Assembly: GCA_947501265.1 (NCBI GenBank)
Contig: CANMVY010000013.1
Span: forward strand, 1-63,826
DNA: 63,826 nucleotides
Source: Bacteroidota bacterium
GTDB lineage: Bacteria; Bacteroidota; Bacteroidia; UBA7662; CANHCV01
Reading direction: 5' to 3'
Each line of letters starts with the position of its first letter. Within the stretch, counting starts at the first letter, position 1. Both the position numbers and the translations under genes were made by a program. The notes below the pieces were generated by a model. That model searched no databases, had not been told where the DNA came from, and was given only the letters and a program-made list of their open reading frames with translations. Shown in pieces: positions 42,488 through 53,545 of this stretch.

Positions 42488-45400
42488 ATGAGAAGATTTT
42501 TTTGGTTATTGATTGGATTTTTTTTACTGGGCCCCTTTGCCCAAGCCACTCACTTTGCCGGCGGAGATTGCTATTACGATTACGTAAGTGCAACTCCTGG
42601 TGATAATACCCGTGCGCGATATGCTGTTCACTATATTTTTTACAGAGATATTCAAGGGGCTGCGTTCAATGCTACTTCCATTACGGTCGGCATGTACGAT
42701 GCTTCTCCAACGTCTGTTTCTGGAGTGATTGAGGTCCTCCGTACTGTTCCACAGTATTCACGGCAATTCCTAACTCAATATTCTCAAGGATGTTTTTACA
42801 AAAGCCCCATTGGCTACGAACGCGTTGAATTTATTGATACCGTTGATCTATTAAGAACCAAAGGCTATTTCTTTTCTACTTCAAATTTCGCTCGAAACGG
42901 CGGACAGATCCAAAACATTAGTCAAACAGGTCCTTTTTCAATTGTTTTAAGCACCTACGTTCCGCCACGAAATTCATTTGTTAACAACAGTCCGCGTTTT
43001 CGAGCTGTTCCTGTTCCTTACGCTTGCGTTGGGAAAAAGTATGTGTTTAACCACGACGGATTTGATCCCGATGGAGATTCCCTGGTCTTCAACATCGTAT
43101 GGCCGTATGGCCAAGGCGGTACTTATCGTTCAGGCGGTAACGTTGGAGAAGGAGGGATTCCCGATTTCAATGTTTCAACTTTGCCCCTTGCACAACGATC
43201 TAGCTTTCCTACCCGTCCAACTTTGCCAGGCAACAATACCGGTATTTCGGGGTATTACACTCCAGTTACCTATCAAGGGGCCTACAGTTTTCCATCGAAC
43301 CAAGTCCCTGCAATCTCACCCGATACCTTAAAGATGACCGGAAGCACCGGCGAAATTAGTTTTACTCCAACCAACCAAGGCGGATTCGTTGTGGCCATTG
43401 AGTGTTTGGAATATCGGGTTGACCGTATTAATAATGTTACCACCTACTTGGGATCAACCCGAAGAGATTTGCAGTTCTTTTTTGATGCAAGTTGCACCGG
43501 GAATAGTGCACCCCAGGTTTTTGTGACCGATAGTTTTACTCTTCAAGTTGGAGACACCCTCGACTTTAATGCCGTAGGCATTGATTTTGATCCTACCCGT
43601 GATACGGTGATGATGAGTATTGCTGGTGATATTGTTGGAACTGGATCTGGAAAGGCTACCGTTACCATTACACCGGGCCCGAGTCAGGCCATCATGAACG
43701 TGCGTTGGATTCCATCGTGCTCCTTCGCCCGAACCGCTCCATACTTCTTAATCATTACAGCGAAGGATAGTATTTGTGCCGTTACACAAAAAACGGTTTA
43801 TATTCGAGTCCTTCCGAAAGACATTATTCTTCCTCCCAATTTACGTTGTGCCTCTGTTTTAGGAGACGATTCCATATCCCTTTCTTGGGTACGAACAACC
43901 TCAGCTTCAGCTGATTTTGGTAAGTATTACATTTATCGAAACTTGAATGGTGGAGCCTTTGCACTCATTGACTCCATCCCTGCAAGAACAACACAAGTTT
44001 ACTTGGATCGAAATGTTTCTCTGGCTGATCAAAGTAATGTGTACGGGTATTTCATGGTATCCCTAAATAATTGTGGCGAAGCTGGATTGACGAGCGATAC
44101 CATTTTTTCAATTTTACCCCTGGTTCAAAAAATCAGTACTGCCCAATTTCGTGTTACCTGGAATGAGTTGACCAACGCTATTGGAAAAAGGTACGGAAAA
44201 ATTTACCGGTTGTACGAGGACCGAGGTACCGGTTATGCTTTAGTACAAACGGGAACCCAACGATCCTTTATTAGTTCCGGTTGTGATTTCCGAGTTAGGT
44301 ACAAAGTAGAAACATCGGATAGCCAAACAACCTGTATTTCAAGTGGATTTTCTCTTTGGAATTCATTAAAGGATACCATTCGCCCAGGTACTCCTTCCAT
44401 TACCTTGTTTTCCGTAGATGGAACCGGAAAATCCACGATTACCATTCAAAAATCTGATAGCCTTGATGCTATTCGTTACTTAATTTATCGAAGTTCCAAC
44501 GGTGGATCGTATGTTCTCATCGATTCGGTTAACCAAACCGGTTCCGGCACTTTTGTTTATCGAGATGCATCTTCCAATCCGTCCACCATCAAGTATTGTT
44601 ATAAAGTTGCAGCAAGAGATTCATGCGGTAATCTTAGTTTTCAATCTACCGAAAATTGTGGAATTAAGTTAACGGGTATTCCAGGGCACTTTTCTTCGGT
44701 ATTAACCTGGACTCCATTTTCGAGTCCGTTGTTAAGCGGTTATGTTTTACAACGTTGGAATGGCTCTACGTGGGTAACCATTGGATCATTTCCTACTACG
44801 AAATTGGGGTATGTAGATACTCCAAGAGCCTGCGGAATAGCGAACACCTATCGGGTTTTTGGCACGTATGGACCCTCAGATAGTTCATTTAGTAATTCGG
44901 TGGTGGTTACCCCCATCGATACCATCATACCGATTTCCCCAAGGTTGCTTTCGGTTTCGGCCATTTCCAATGACTCTGTTCAAGTTACTTTATTTCGATC
45001 TCCAGATCCTCGAGTTAAACTGAATCGCATTCAAGTAAGCATCAATGGAGGAGCTTTTTCCAATCTGGCTTCATTTATCAATTCCACAACCGATACGTTA
45101 AGGTATTGGCACTTAGGTTTGAACAATACTTTGAATCAGTATTGTTACCGCGTTTTGGCTTTCGATTCATGTTCAAATACCATTTCTGTTCCACTAGACA
45201 CCCATTGTGTTACCCAACTTTCGGTAACGGGAGGAAGTCGATTGAACGCTTTAACATGGCCAAAGTATCCTTTTTCTTTAACAGATAGTGTTAAGGTAGA
45301 ACGATTGGTTGGTACGACTTGGATCAAATGGGCCCTTCTCCCTGGAAGTGCAACGGCGTACAATGATACTGGAATCGTTTGTAATTCAACCATTACCTAT

Positions 45401-48400
45401 CGCGTCACCTCTTTTTCCTCCAATCTATCAGCCATTTCTACCATTCGCTCGGGAACGGTTTTTGATACAACTCGACCAGCATTGGCTTGGATTAATGGGA
45501 TAACGTACCTCAACGACACGTTAACGCTGTTTTTCCCAACCCAATTTGATGTGGCAGGGGTAAATATTTATTTCAAAACGAATGGTGGTCCACCATATCT
45601 ATTGAGAAAATATTACAAGGTTAATTCTTCTAATCTCCAAAGAGTAGCATTACCCACTTTAACCTCCTCGGTAGATACCTTTGAATTTTCCATCACCACT
45701 TTCGATAGTTGTTCAGAATTGGAATCCGTTCAAAGTCCATGGTATCTCCCCATTCACTTAAGGGGAACCGCCGGATTGTATACCTCAAATTTGTTATTCA
45801 ACGCCCCTGTTATTCCTTCCAACAACTCTCCCTCGTATTCTCAAGTTACCTTAGAGAGATTTTTGAGTCCGTTATTGGGATATCAACCCGTAAGAACGTT
45901 AACGAATATTGTTCCAGGCTTCAATTCAATCATTGATACGGTTCCAGAATACATCATCAATCCTACCAACATCAACGATACCATTGATATTTTCTGCGGC
46001 CAAGGAATTCTATACCGAATTTCTTATCAGGCCAATGTTCGCACGCCGGCTGTGGTCTATTCCAATGAAATTCAAACCTTCCCCATCGACACGTTTTATC
46101 CGAATAACGTAAACATCATTTATTTGTCGACCAAAGGAACAGATTCTATTGAAGTTCAATGGAAGAAGCACATTCGTCCATCGGTGACCAAATATGTGGT
46201 TTACATATCCCAAAATGGTGGTCCGTTTGTTTCTGTTGACACCGTTTTGAACAATTTGCCTTTTGTTTATTTCAAAAGGTATGGAAGCTACAATATGACC
46301 AATACTCAAATTTCTGTTCGTATTGCAGCTTTTGACTCATGTTCAGGAAAATGGTCAAGAAATTTTGAAACACATACCCACTCCTTCCTTACTGGAACTT
46401 CTCTAGCAGGTAGAAAAACCGCGGTTTTAAATTGGCGGTCTTATCGTGGCTATGTACCCGGTTTTCGCTATAAAATTATTCGAATGGATCCTTCTAATGG
46501 GGTTTCATCCGTTATTGCCAATGTTCTCGATACGTTTTATACCGATACCACCATGGCTTGTAATAACCCGATCAATTACACCATTTTTATTGATGAGATC
46601 AATGGAGATGGAGGATCGGGGTACACCAACACCATTACCCTTATTGGAACAGATACCATTGCTCCATCTAAACCAAACATCATTAGCGCTTCGGTGCGCG
46701 GGTTAAATCGAATTGAAATTTATCCCAATACCAATTTTCAAGACATCGACAGTTTCGAAGTTTTTGGAAAAACAAAATTTGGAACATGGTCATCGCTTGG
46801 ATTTCATAAAGCGCAGCCCGTTATTACAGTGAATCTTTCGCCAACGATGGATTCTATTCTTTGCATCCGATTGGTAGGATTGGATTCTTGTGCAAATAAC
46901 CGCTCGGTACCATCCGATGAACATTGTTTGATTCAACTAACAGGAACACCCCAGAATCTTTCAAACCAATTGAATTGGTCTGCTTATTCGGGTATTTCCA
47001 CCAATAACAAAATACATATCGTTCAAGAGTTGATTTCCGGTGTTTGGCAAAACATAGATACCACTCTTTCCAATCAACTTCAATACACCCATTTGAATTT
47101 GCCTTGCGGTATTGAAAAAACGTATCGCATCTTTTATTTCGACACCGTTTCTTCGGTTTTTTCATATTCTGATACGATTTCACTTACCCCGTTTGATGTT
47201 ACTCGCCCGAACAAACCATCCATCGACATTGCTACCGTAGTAGATCAAAATACCATTTTCATTCGATGGAATGCAAGCACCTCTCCCGATGTAAATCGAT
47301 ATGAGTTGTGGAAATCGCCATTGGGAACCAATAATTGGGTTTTGGACCAATTGGCTTTCTACCGAGATTCGGCTTTGGTAGCTGGAAATACCGTTGATAC
47401 CATTTGGTCTTTCCGTTTGGTGGCCATCGATAGTTGCGGAAATAACCGAAGTGATACTTCCTTGGTGCAAACAGTTGCAAATATTCAAGGCATTGCCCAG
47501 AATTTGCAAGTTACCCTGTTCCTTAGTAATTACCGCTCAACAAGTAGCTATTCGATGACCTTGGAAGAGTTTAGTCCGGTGAGTGGTTGGCTTGGCTCAG
47601 GTTCTAAAACGGGCTTAACCGATACCCTTGTAATTTCGAACTTACCTTGTAATCAAGCATTCACGTACCGATTGCAGATTCAAGATTCGTTGGGAAATAC
47701 GGTTAGTTATTCCGATTCGATTCAAGTTGTTCCATTCGACACAATAACTCCAGCCCAACCTGATGTAGAATTTTTGAGCACCAACGGTGTTGATTCCATC
47801 TCTTTATCATGGAGCCCGAGTCGATCCTTGAACATCAAAAACTATCACATTTACGGTGCGCCTTACGGTTCTCCTTTGGCATTTTTGGATTCCGTTCCTG
47901 ATACGGTTTCGAATTATTCTTTTTTAGCGAATAATGTTCAATCGCCTTGGGTGATTTACGTCCTTGCGAAAAATTTCTGCAACGAAAAATTATCCACTTT
48001 TGATGATTCGGTTATTACCTATCATCCCTTCCTTTCCCAATCGGGTTGTGATAAAGCAATTGAAATTGATTGGTCCTTGGGAAAATTTGAATTTCCTTCC
48101 GGAAATGGAAATGTTCAACTTTTCCGCGGCACATCACCAAACACCCTTGCATTGTTCCAAACCCTTCCATCGGGAACGCTCAACTATGCAGATACGACGG
48201 TTATCTTTGGTAACAGGTATTTTTATCAAATACAAATTATCGCTTCCAATGGCCGAGAATCTTTCATTTCATTTGTAGCAAATGACAGTGTTTTGCCTTT
48301 GTCCATGCCTGTTATCTTAGGTGCATCGGTTACAAAAACAGATCCAGTTAATGGCAGCATTGAAATCAAATGGAATTCGGTTCAAAATATTCCGCAGTCG

Positions 48401-51400
48401 AAAAATGTGCTTCTATTTAGTTCAACCCTTTTAAATGGGCCCAAAACCTTGTTAGGTAGATTCTCGAGAACCGACAGCTTTTTTGTTTGGAATGGAGTAA
48501 ATACCGAAACACAATCGTACTACTTTTTTGCCTATTTAGAAGATTCTTGTGGATTTATTTCGGAATCCAATGCGCCGCATCGCGATATCGATTTTGCGGT
48601 GAACAATGCTCAACTGGTGAATCAGATGAGCTGGAATCATTACGAAGGCGTTCCTGTTATTTCTTATCAGATTGAAGTATTGAATGGCACAACTTGGAAC
48701 GTTTTTGATGTAGTGAATGGAAATCAAAATTCTTACACCCGTTTCCCTGCTCCATGTAACAACCAAATCACCTATCGTTTGGCGGCTTATTTGAACAACG
48801 GGCAAGTTAGTTATTCGGATACCGTTACGGTTCGTGTGATTGATAACATTGTTCCAGATACCGCTTTCATTTCTCAAGCAACCGTTTTGAATGATTCGGT
48901 TGTTCAACTAACCTTCTCGATGGCTGGTGCAGCAGATATCTATGGATACGCCATTCAGCAATCAATCAACGGTGGTCCCGCAACGACCGTTCAATTTGTT
49001 CCTCAAGGAACATTCGGAACGGTGGTTACCATTTTCGACACCACAAACACCTTGGCCAATCGCTTGTGTTATTCTGTTCTTACCCAAGATAGTTGTTTAA
49101 ACATTTCGAAAGGGGATGATTTCTGTGTCATTCAGTTGGAAGGCCTCGCCGAAAACCTTCAAAATACGCTTCGTTGGAGGCCTTTTGCTGGTTATTCCAT
49201 TCAAAACTATGAGGTAGCCGAGTGGAATGGAGCAACATGGAACGTAATTGCTACCCAAGCTGGAAACGATACCGATTTCGTTCATGCTCCCCTCAATTGC
49301 AATCAAACCCGACAATATCGAATCAAAGGATTGAGCAGCAATCCAACGCTATTTACTTTTTCAGATACCTTGCATTTGACCCCTTTCGACACGGTTCCGC
49401 CTGTTGCTCCAATCATCACGGGAGCTTCCGTCATTGCCAACGGAAGCATTCAATTGGATTGGTCTCCCGTTGCCGGTGATGTGCGTTCCTATGAAGTTTG
49501 GATGAAAACGAGTGGAGCTTCTACTTTCAACAGCATGGGCGTTATTGGCCCGATTACTACTTTCCGAGCTAACGCTTTGAATACCCTCGATTCTTCATAT
49601 TGCTTTTACCTGATTGCCTTGGATACATGTGCGTCCAACCGCTCTGTTCCTAGCGCTATTCATTGCGTTTCTCAACTTCGTGGAGTTGCTCAAAACCTTC
49701 AAAATACCTTAACTTGGAATGTCTATTCAGGGGTTACCCCCGTTAAAACAAAAGTTCAAGTTTTCCAAGGTGCTTGGAGCGATTTGGATTCCCTTTCTGG
49801 ACTTGCTTCTAGCTATGTTCACGATAGTTTGCCATGCCGAGTTCCTGTTTCTTATCGATTGAAGATGGAACTTCCCAACGGATACCTATCCTATTCCGAT
49901 TCCATTACCCTTACACCATTTGATACGATTCCGCCATCACAACCCACCATTTTAAGGGCATCGGTTCTTTCCAATTCCTCGGTTCAAATCACCTGGGCTC
50001 AAGGAAATGCCGATATCGGAAATTACGAAATTTGGGTAAAATCAGCCAATCAAGCTAATTTCACGTTGGCCCAAACTGTTGGTGCGGTAACCACTGGAAT
50101 TGTTTCCGGATTGAATACCACCGATAGTTCCTATTGCTTCCGTTTGGTGGCGTTGGATACCTGTTCCAATAACCGTTCACCGTTCTCGGTGGATGAATGC
50201 GCCATGCAATTGCAAGGGGTTGCGCAAAATTTGCAAACCACGTTGAATTGGAATGCCTACAGTACCGTTTCTGGTCCGGTTAAATATTACGTACAACGTC
50301 TTCAAGGAGGATTGTGGGGTAATGTTGATAGTACCGTTAATTTCACCAGTTACATTCATTTCAATGTACCGTGTTTAACCCCAATTCATTACCGAATCAT
50401 GGCGGTTTATCCAGTGGCCGATACTTCGTTCTCAGACACTCTGGTTCTTGTTCCGTTTGATACCATTAAACCGTTGGCAACCTTGTTGAACAGCGCTTCG
50501 GTTCAAGAAAATGGCTCCATCACGGTGCGCTGGAACACCTCTCCTAGCCCCGATGTTCGTTTCCATGATGTTTACCGAGCACCCATCGGCTCAACGGCAT
50601 TCGTTTTGGTAGGAACTGCCATCGATGTTGATTCCTTTAACGATGCTACTGTTACTAATGTTGGAACCCAGCGCTACACCTATCAAGTGGTTGCTATTGA
50701 TTCGTGCAACCTGAACAACAGATCCATCGAATCCAATCAGCATACCACCTTCAACCTTGCGGTAAGCAGTGGAGCTTGTCAACCAGCAGTAACTTTGAAA
50801 TGGACCCCGTACACGACGTTCACCAATAGTTTATTGCGTTATCGAGTATGGAGAAGTGCCGGTGGTCCATGGACTTTGGTGGATTCGGTGGCTTCATCGG
50901 ATACGGACTATATCGATTACACGGTTAATCCTCGATTCTCGTATTGCTATCAAGTAGAAGCTGTTTCAAATGGCCAAACCTATTTAGCTACTTCCGACAC
51001 TTCTTGCCAAGTTCCTCGCCTTTACCCGAACCCGAACCCAACGACCATGTATGGCATTACCACCACGGTTACAGGGGTTGCTAACGGGCAATCCAAAATC
51101 ACTTGGAACCGATTCCCAATCACCGATTCATTGGCGAGGGGATACGTGGTTTATCACAGCACCACCGGTGTTTGGCCTTACTCGCCAATCGCTACCATTT
51201 CCCGTCCAAACGATACGGTTTTCTTCCATAACAACATCAATACAGCCGATTCTATTCATTATTACACGGTGAAGGTGATCGATACCTGTGGAGCACAATC
51301 CGATTCTGCTGCACCATTCCGAACCATCAACTTGAATCTAACCATTGGCAATGGTGCCATGGTGTTGGATTGGTTACCGGTTTTGAACGACACCGTGAGC

Positions 51401-53545
51401 GGCTATGAAATTGAAAGATCTTCCAACGGATTGCCGTTGGTGCCCATCACAATTTTATCGCCGACCGCAACTCAATACATCGATAGTGCTGTTTCTTGTG
51501 GAACACGATACAGTTACCGCGTAAAGGGCTTGTATTCGTTGAAACCCAATTTCACGACCTTCTCCGATAGCGTTTCTGGAATAGCCCGAGATACCATTCC
51601 TCCCGATATTTCCATCGTAGAAAAAGCCACTGTTTCTGTTCCCAATCGAAACGGTCAAATTGAATTGAGTTTCTACAGTCCAACCCAACAAAACCGAAGC
51701 GGTTACAACATTTACCGTAAAACTGGAAATGGAGCGTGGTCATTGTTGAGAACGTTCAATACCACAGCTTTTGGTTTAATCAATACCACCGATTTTGGGG
51801 TGAATACCTTGGATAGCACGTATCAATACCGCCTAAGCAGTTTGGATAGTTGCGGAAATGAATCTCAATTTGGCGAAATTCACAGTCCTTCCAACATTTC
51901 GGTAACTGCAGTAAGCCAAGCCAACAATATTTCTTGGACGTCCTACCTCGGATTCGATTCGTTGATTTACCGCGTAGAAAGAAGCATCAATGGAGGTAAT
52001 TTCCAGTTCTATTACGATCTTACAGGAACCTCTTACACCGATTCATCTGTAAAATGCGATACCCAATACACGTATCGGGTGAAAGTGTACGACATTCAAA
52101 ATCCGACCGTTATTTCTTTGAGCGACACAGCAACGGTTATTGGGATCGATTTAACAGCACCTGCCACTCCCGTGTTGGGCGTTGTTTCGGTAACCAATAC
52201 CAACCCATTCGGTGGAACCGTTCAAGTTAATTTTGCTGCTAGTACTTCCACCGATGTTCGTTTCCACATTCTTGAAAGACGAACCGCCAATTCTCCGAAT
52301 TGGAGCGTTCGAGCTCGAATTCCGGCAGGAGGATCCACCATCTTCAACGATTTCGGAAATACTTCCGACAGCATTTACGTGTACCGCGTTTATGCCATCG
52401 ATACCTGCGGAAACGTTTCTCCATTCTCTGCGCAACACGCAATCGTTCATCTGGAAACAACTCCGTTGAATGAATCGATCCAGTTGAATTGGTCGCGTTA
52501 CGTTGGTTTCCCTGTTGGAAAGTACGATGTGGTTCGGGATGGAATTGTGATTGCTTCCTTCTTAGGAGGAAACGACACCAGCATGATTGATACCCAATTG
52601 ATTTGTACCCAAACGTATCAGTATTTCATCCGAACGTATGGCTTAGATCAATTAACGACCTCTCTTTCGAACGTGGAGAACAATTCTCCATTCGATACCA
52701 CCGCTCCTCTGAATACCTATTTGCAGGTTGCTTCTGTTGAGCGTGGAGATGCTGCAAATAAAATTACCTTCCGTGCAAGTACTTCTTTTGATGTGCGCAC
52801 CTACCAAATTTGGAGAAGAACCAACGGGGCTGGTGCTCCGGTTGTGGTTTACCAAACCAATAGCCCCGTTGTAGGATTTACCACGATCGTCGATTCGTTG
52901 AACGTGAAGGCCGATGCTGAATTCTATTGTTATAGCATTGTGGCTTTCGACTATTGCGGAAACCAAAGTCCGGAAAGCAATTTGGGCTGCACCATGTTGG
53001 CAAAAGCCACGTATTCCAAATTGAAATCTACCATTACTTGGACTCCCTACAGCCAGTGGTGGGCAGGGGTTGACCATTACGAAGTGGAACGAACCGTTGA
53101 TGGAACAAACTGGATTCAGGTTGCGAATGTGCCTACCAACGTGAATAAATTCATCGATGAAGATTTGCCTGCTGATGCCGGCCAACTTTGCTACCGCGTG
53201 ATGGCCGTTGAAGTTGCCGGTAATTTCAATGAAAAATCGTACTCCAACACCGCTTGCGTAGTTCCCGAACCCGTGGTTCATATTCCAACCGCGTTTTCTC
53301 CTGGAACATCGGCCGGACTGAACGATAATTTTGGACCCGTGGCCGCCTTCTACGATCAATTTGAATTGACCATTTTCAACCGTTGGGGTGAAAAAATCTT
53401 TGATGGAAAATCGAAAAACGATCGTTGGGACGGAAAACACAAAGGCGAATTGGTTCAAACGGGAATTTACGTTTACCAATTGATCGTTTACGACTTCAAC
53501 GGTAAACCGTACCGATTCCAGGGAACTCTTTCTGTTGTACGATGA
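42488..53545 (+). CDS. Giant secreted Cys-bearing fibronectin-III-like repeat protein with type B T9SS tail
   Basis: The 3685-residue product (~400 kDa) begins with a signal peptide (MRRFFWLLIGFFLLGPFAQA). A Bacteroidota N-terminal domain follows (THFAGGDCYYDYV, YIFYRDIQG; ~20-260), then a PKD/cadherin-like region (~335-445). From ~450 to ~3595 come about 17 pairs of FN3-like modules. One type ends in a D(S/T)CxN(R/Q)S motif (ALDTCSNNRS); the other starts G.AQNLQ.TL.W..YSG and holds an LPCN..YRI motif. The last ~87 residues (HIPTAFSPGTSAGLNDNF, TIFNRWGEKIFDG, GTLSVVR) form a type B domain as in SprB-like adhesins. It is coupled by ATGA to an SDR gene. A long disulfide-stabilised surface adhesin is the likely role. 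Confidence 0.9.
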   Translation: MRRFFWLLIGFFLLGPFAQATHFAGGDCYYDYVSATPGDNTRARYAVHYIFYRDIQGAAFNATSITVGMYDASPTSVSGVIEVLRTVPQYSRQFLTQYSQGCFYKSPIGYERVEFIDTVDLLRTKGYFFSTSNFARNGGQIQNISQTGPFSIVLSTYVPPRNSFVNNSPRFRAVPVPYACVGKKYVFNHDGFDPDGDSLVFNIVWPYGQGGTYRSGGNVGEGGIPDFNVSTLPLAQRSSFPTRPTLPGNNTGISGYYTPVTYQGAYSFPSNQVPAISPDTLKMTGSTGEISFTPTNQGGFVVAIECLEYRVDRINNVTTYLGSTRRDLQFFFDASCTGNSAPQVFVTDSFTLQVGDTLDFNAVGIDFDPTRDTVMMSIAGDIVGTGSGKATVTITPGPSQAIMNVRWIPSCSFARTAPYFLIITAKDSICAVTQKTVYIRVLPKDIILPPNLRCASVLGDDSISLSWVRTTSASADFGKYYIYRNLNGGAFALIDSIPARTTQVYLDRNVSLADQSNVYGYFMVSLNNCGEAGLTSDTIFSILPLVQKISTAQFRVTWNELTNAIGKRYGKIYRLYEDRGTGYALVQTGTQRSFISSGCDFRVRYKVETSDSQTTCISSGFSLWNSLKDTIRPGTPSITLFSVDGTGKSTITIQKSDSLDAIRYLIYRSSNGGSYVLIDSVNQTGSGTFVYRDASSNPSTIKYCYKVAARDSCGNLSFQSTENCGIKLTGIPGHFSSVLTWTPFSSPLLSGYVLQRWNGSTWVTIGSFPTTKLGYVDTPRACGIANTYRVFGTYGPSDSSFSNSVVVTPIDTIIPISPRLLSVSAISNDSVQVTLFRSPDPRVKLNRIQVSINGGAFSNLASFINSTTDTLRYWHLGLNNTLNQYCYRVLAFDSCSNTISVPLDTHCVTQLSVTGGSRLNALTWPKYPFSLTDSVKVERLVGTTWIKWALLPGSATAYNDTGIVCNSTITYRVTSFSSNLSAISTIRSGTVFDTTRPALAWINGITYLNDTLTLFFPTQFDVAGVNIYFKTNGGPPYLLRKYYKVNSSNLQRVALPTLTSSVDTFEFSITTFDSCSELESVQSPWYLPIHLRGTAGLYTSNLLFNAPVIPSNNSPSYSQVTLERFLSPLLGYQPVRTLTNIVPGFNSIIDTVPEYIINPTNINDTIDIFCGQGILYRISYQANVRTPAVVYSNEIQTFPIDTFYPNNVNIIYLSTKGTDSIEVQWKKHIRPSVTKYVVYISQNGGPFVSVDTVLNNLPFVYFKRYGSYNMTNTQISVRIAAFDSCSGKWSRNFETHTHSFLTGTSLAGRKTAVLNWRSYRGYVPGFRYKIIRMDPSNGVSSVIANVLDTFYTDTTMACNNPINYTIFIDEINGDGGSGYTNTITLIGTDTIAPSKPNIISASVRGLNRIEIYPNTNFQDIDSFEVFGKTKFGTWSSLGFHKAQPVITVNLSPTMDSILCIRLVGLDSCANNRSVPSDEHCLIQLTGTPQNLSNQLNWSAYSGISTNNKIHIVQELISGVWQNIDTTLSNQLQYTHLNLPCGIEKTYRIFYFDTVSSVFSYSDTISLTPFDVTRPNKPSIDIATVVDQNTIFIRWNASTSPDVNRYELWKSPLGTNNWVLDQLAFYRDSALVAGNTVDTIWSFRLVAIDSCGNNRSDTSLVQTVANIQGIAQNLQVTLFLSNYRSTSSYSMTLEEFSPVSGWLGSGSKTGLTDTLVISNLPCNQAFTYRLQIQDSLGNTVSYSDSIQVVPFDTITPAQPDVEFLSTNGVDSISLSWSPSRSLNIKNYHIYGAPYGSPLAFLDSVPDTVSNYSFLANNVQSPWVIYVLAKNFCNEKLSTFDDSVITYHPFLSQSGCDKAIEIDWSLGKFEFPSGNGNVQLFRGTSPNTLALFQTLPSGTLNYADTTVIFGNRYFYQIQIIASNGRESFISFVANDSVLPLSMPVILGASVTKTDPVNGSIEIKWNSVQNIPQSKNVLLFSSTLLNGPKTLLGRFSRTDSFFVWNGVNTETQSYYFFAYLEDSCGFISESNAPHRDIDFAVNNAQLVNQMSWNHYEGVPVISYQIEVLNGTTWNVFDVVNGNQNSYTRFPAPCNNQITYRLAAYLNNGQVSYSDTVTVRVIDNIVPDTAFISQATVLNDSVVQLTFSMAGAADIYGYAIQQSINGGPATTVQFVPQGTFGTVVTIFDTTNTLANRLCYSVLTQDSCLNISKGDDFCVIQLEGLAENLQNTLRWRPFAGYSIQNYEVAEWNGATWNVIATQAGNDTDFVHAPLNCNQTRQYRIKGLSSNPTLFTFSDTLHLTPFDTVPPVAPIITGASVIANGSIQLDWSPVAGDVRSYEVWMKTSGASTFNSMGVIGPITTFRANALNTLDSSYCFYLIALDTCASNRSVPSAIHCVSQLRGVAQNLQNTLTWNVYSGVTPVKTKVQVFQGAWSDLDSLSGLASSYVHDSLPCRVPVSYRLKMELPNGYLSYSDSITLTPFDTIPPSQPTILRASVLSNSSVQITWAQGNADIGNYEIWVKSANQANFTLAQTVGAVTTGIVSGLNTTDSSYCFRLVALDTCSNNRSPFSVDECAMQLQGVAQNLQTTLNWNAYSTVSGPVKYYVQRLQGGLWGNVDSTVNFTSYIHFNVPCLTPIHYRIMAVYPVADTSFSDTLVLVPFDTIKPLATLLNSASVQENGSITVRWNTSPSPDVRFHDVYRAPIGSTAFVLVGTAIDVDSFNDATVTNVGTQRYTYQVVAIDSCNLNNRSIESNQHTTFNLAVSSGACQPAVTLKWTPYTTFTNSLLRYRVWRSAGGPWTLVDSVASSDTDYIDYTVNPRFSYCYQVEAVSNGQTYLATSDTSCQVPRLYPNPNPTTMYGITTTVTGVANGQSKITWNRFPITDSLARGYVVYHSTTGVWPYSPIATISRPNDTVFFHNNINTADSIHYYTVKVIDTCGAQSDSAAPFRTINLNLTIGNGAMVLDWLPVLNDTVSGYEIERSSNGLPLVPITILSPTATQYIDSAVSCGTRYSYRVKGLYSLKPNFTTFSDSVSGIARDTIPPDISIVEKATVSVPNRNGQIELSFYSPTQQNRSGYNIYRKTGNGAWSLLRTFNTTAFGLINTTDFGVNTLDSTYQYRLSSLDSCGNESQFGEIHSPSNISVTAVSQANNISWTSYLGFDSLIYRVERSINGGNFQFYYDLTGTSYTDSSVKCDTQYTYRVKVYDIQNPTVISLSDTATVIGIDLTAPATPVLGVVSVTNTNPFGGTVQVNFAASTSTDVRFHILERRTANSPNWSVRARIPAGGSTIFNDFGNTSDSIYVYRVYAIDTCGNVSPFSAQHAIVHLETTPLNESIQLNWSRYVGFPVGKYDVVRDGIVIASFLGGNDTSMIDTQLICTQTYQYFIRTYGLDQLTTSLSNVENNSPFDTTAPLNTYLQVASVERGDAANKITFRASTSFDVRTYQIWRRTNGAGAPVVVYQTNSPVVGFTTIVDSLNVKADAEFYCYSIVAFDYCGNQSPESNLGCTMLAKATYSKLKSTITWTPYSQWWAGVDHYEVERTVDGTNWIQVANVPTNVNKFIDEDLPADAGQLCYRVMAVEVAGNFNEKSYSNTACVVPEPVVHIPTAFSPGTSAGLNDNFGPVAAFYDQFELTIFNRWGEKIFDGKSKNDRWDGKHKGELVQTGIYVYQLIVYDFNGKPYRFQGTLSVVR
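43836..53280 (+). repeat. About 17 paired FN3-like coding repeats
   Basis: Each pair spans ~180-200 residues. The pairs around 49120-50470 are the most alike (the GVAQNLQNTLTWN and GVAQNLQTTLNWN copies), suggesting recent duplication in the middle of the gene; the outer copies are diverged. Confidence 0.75.
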
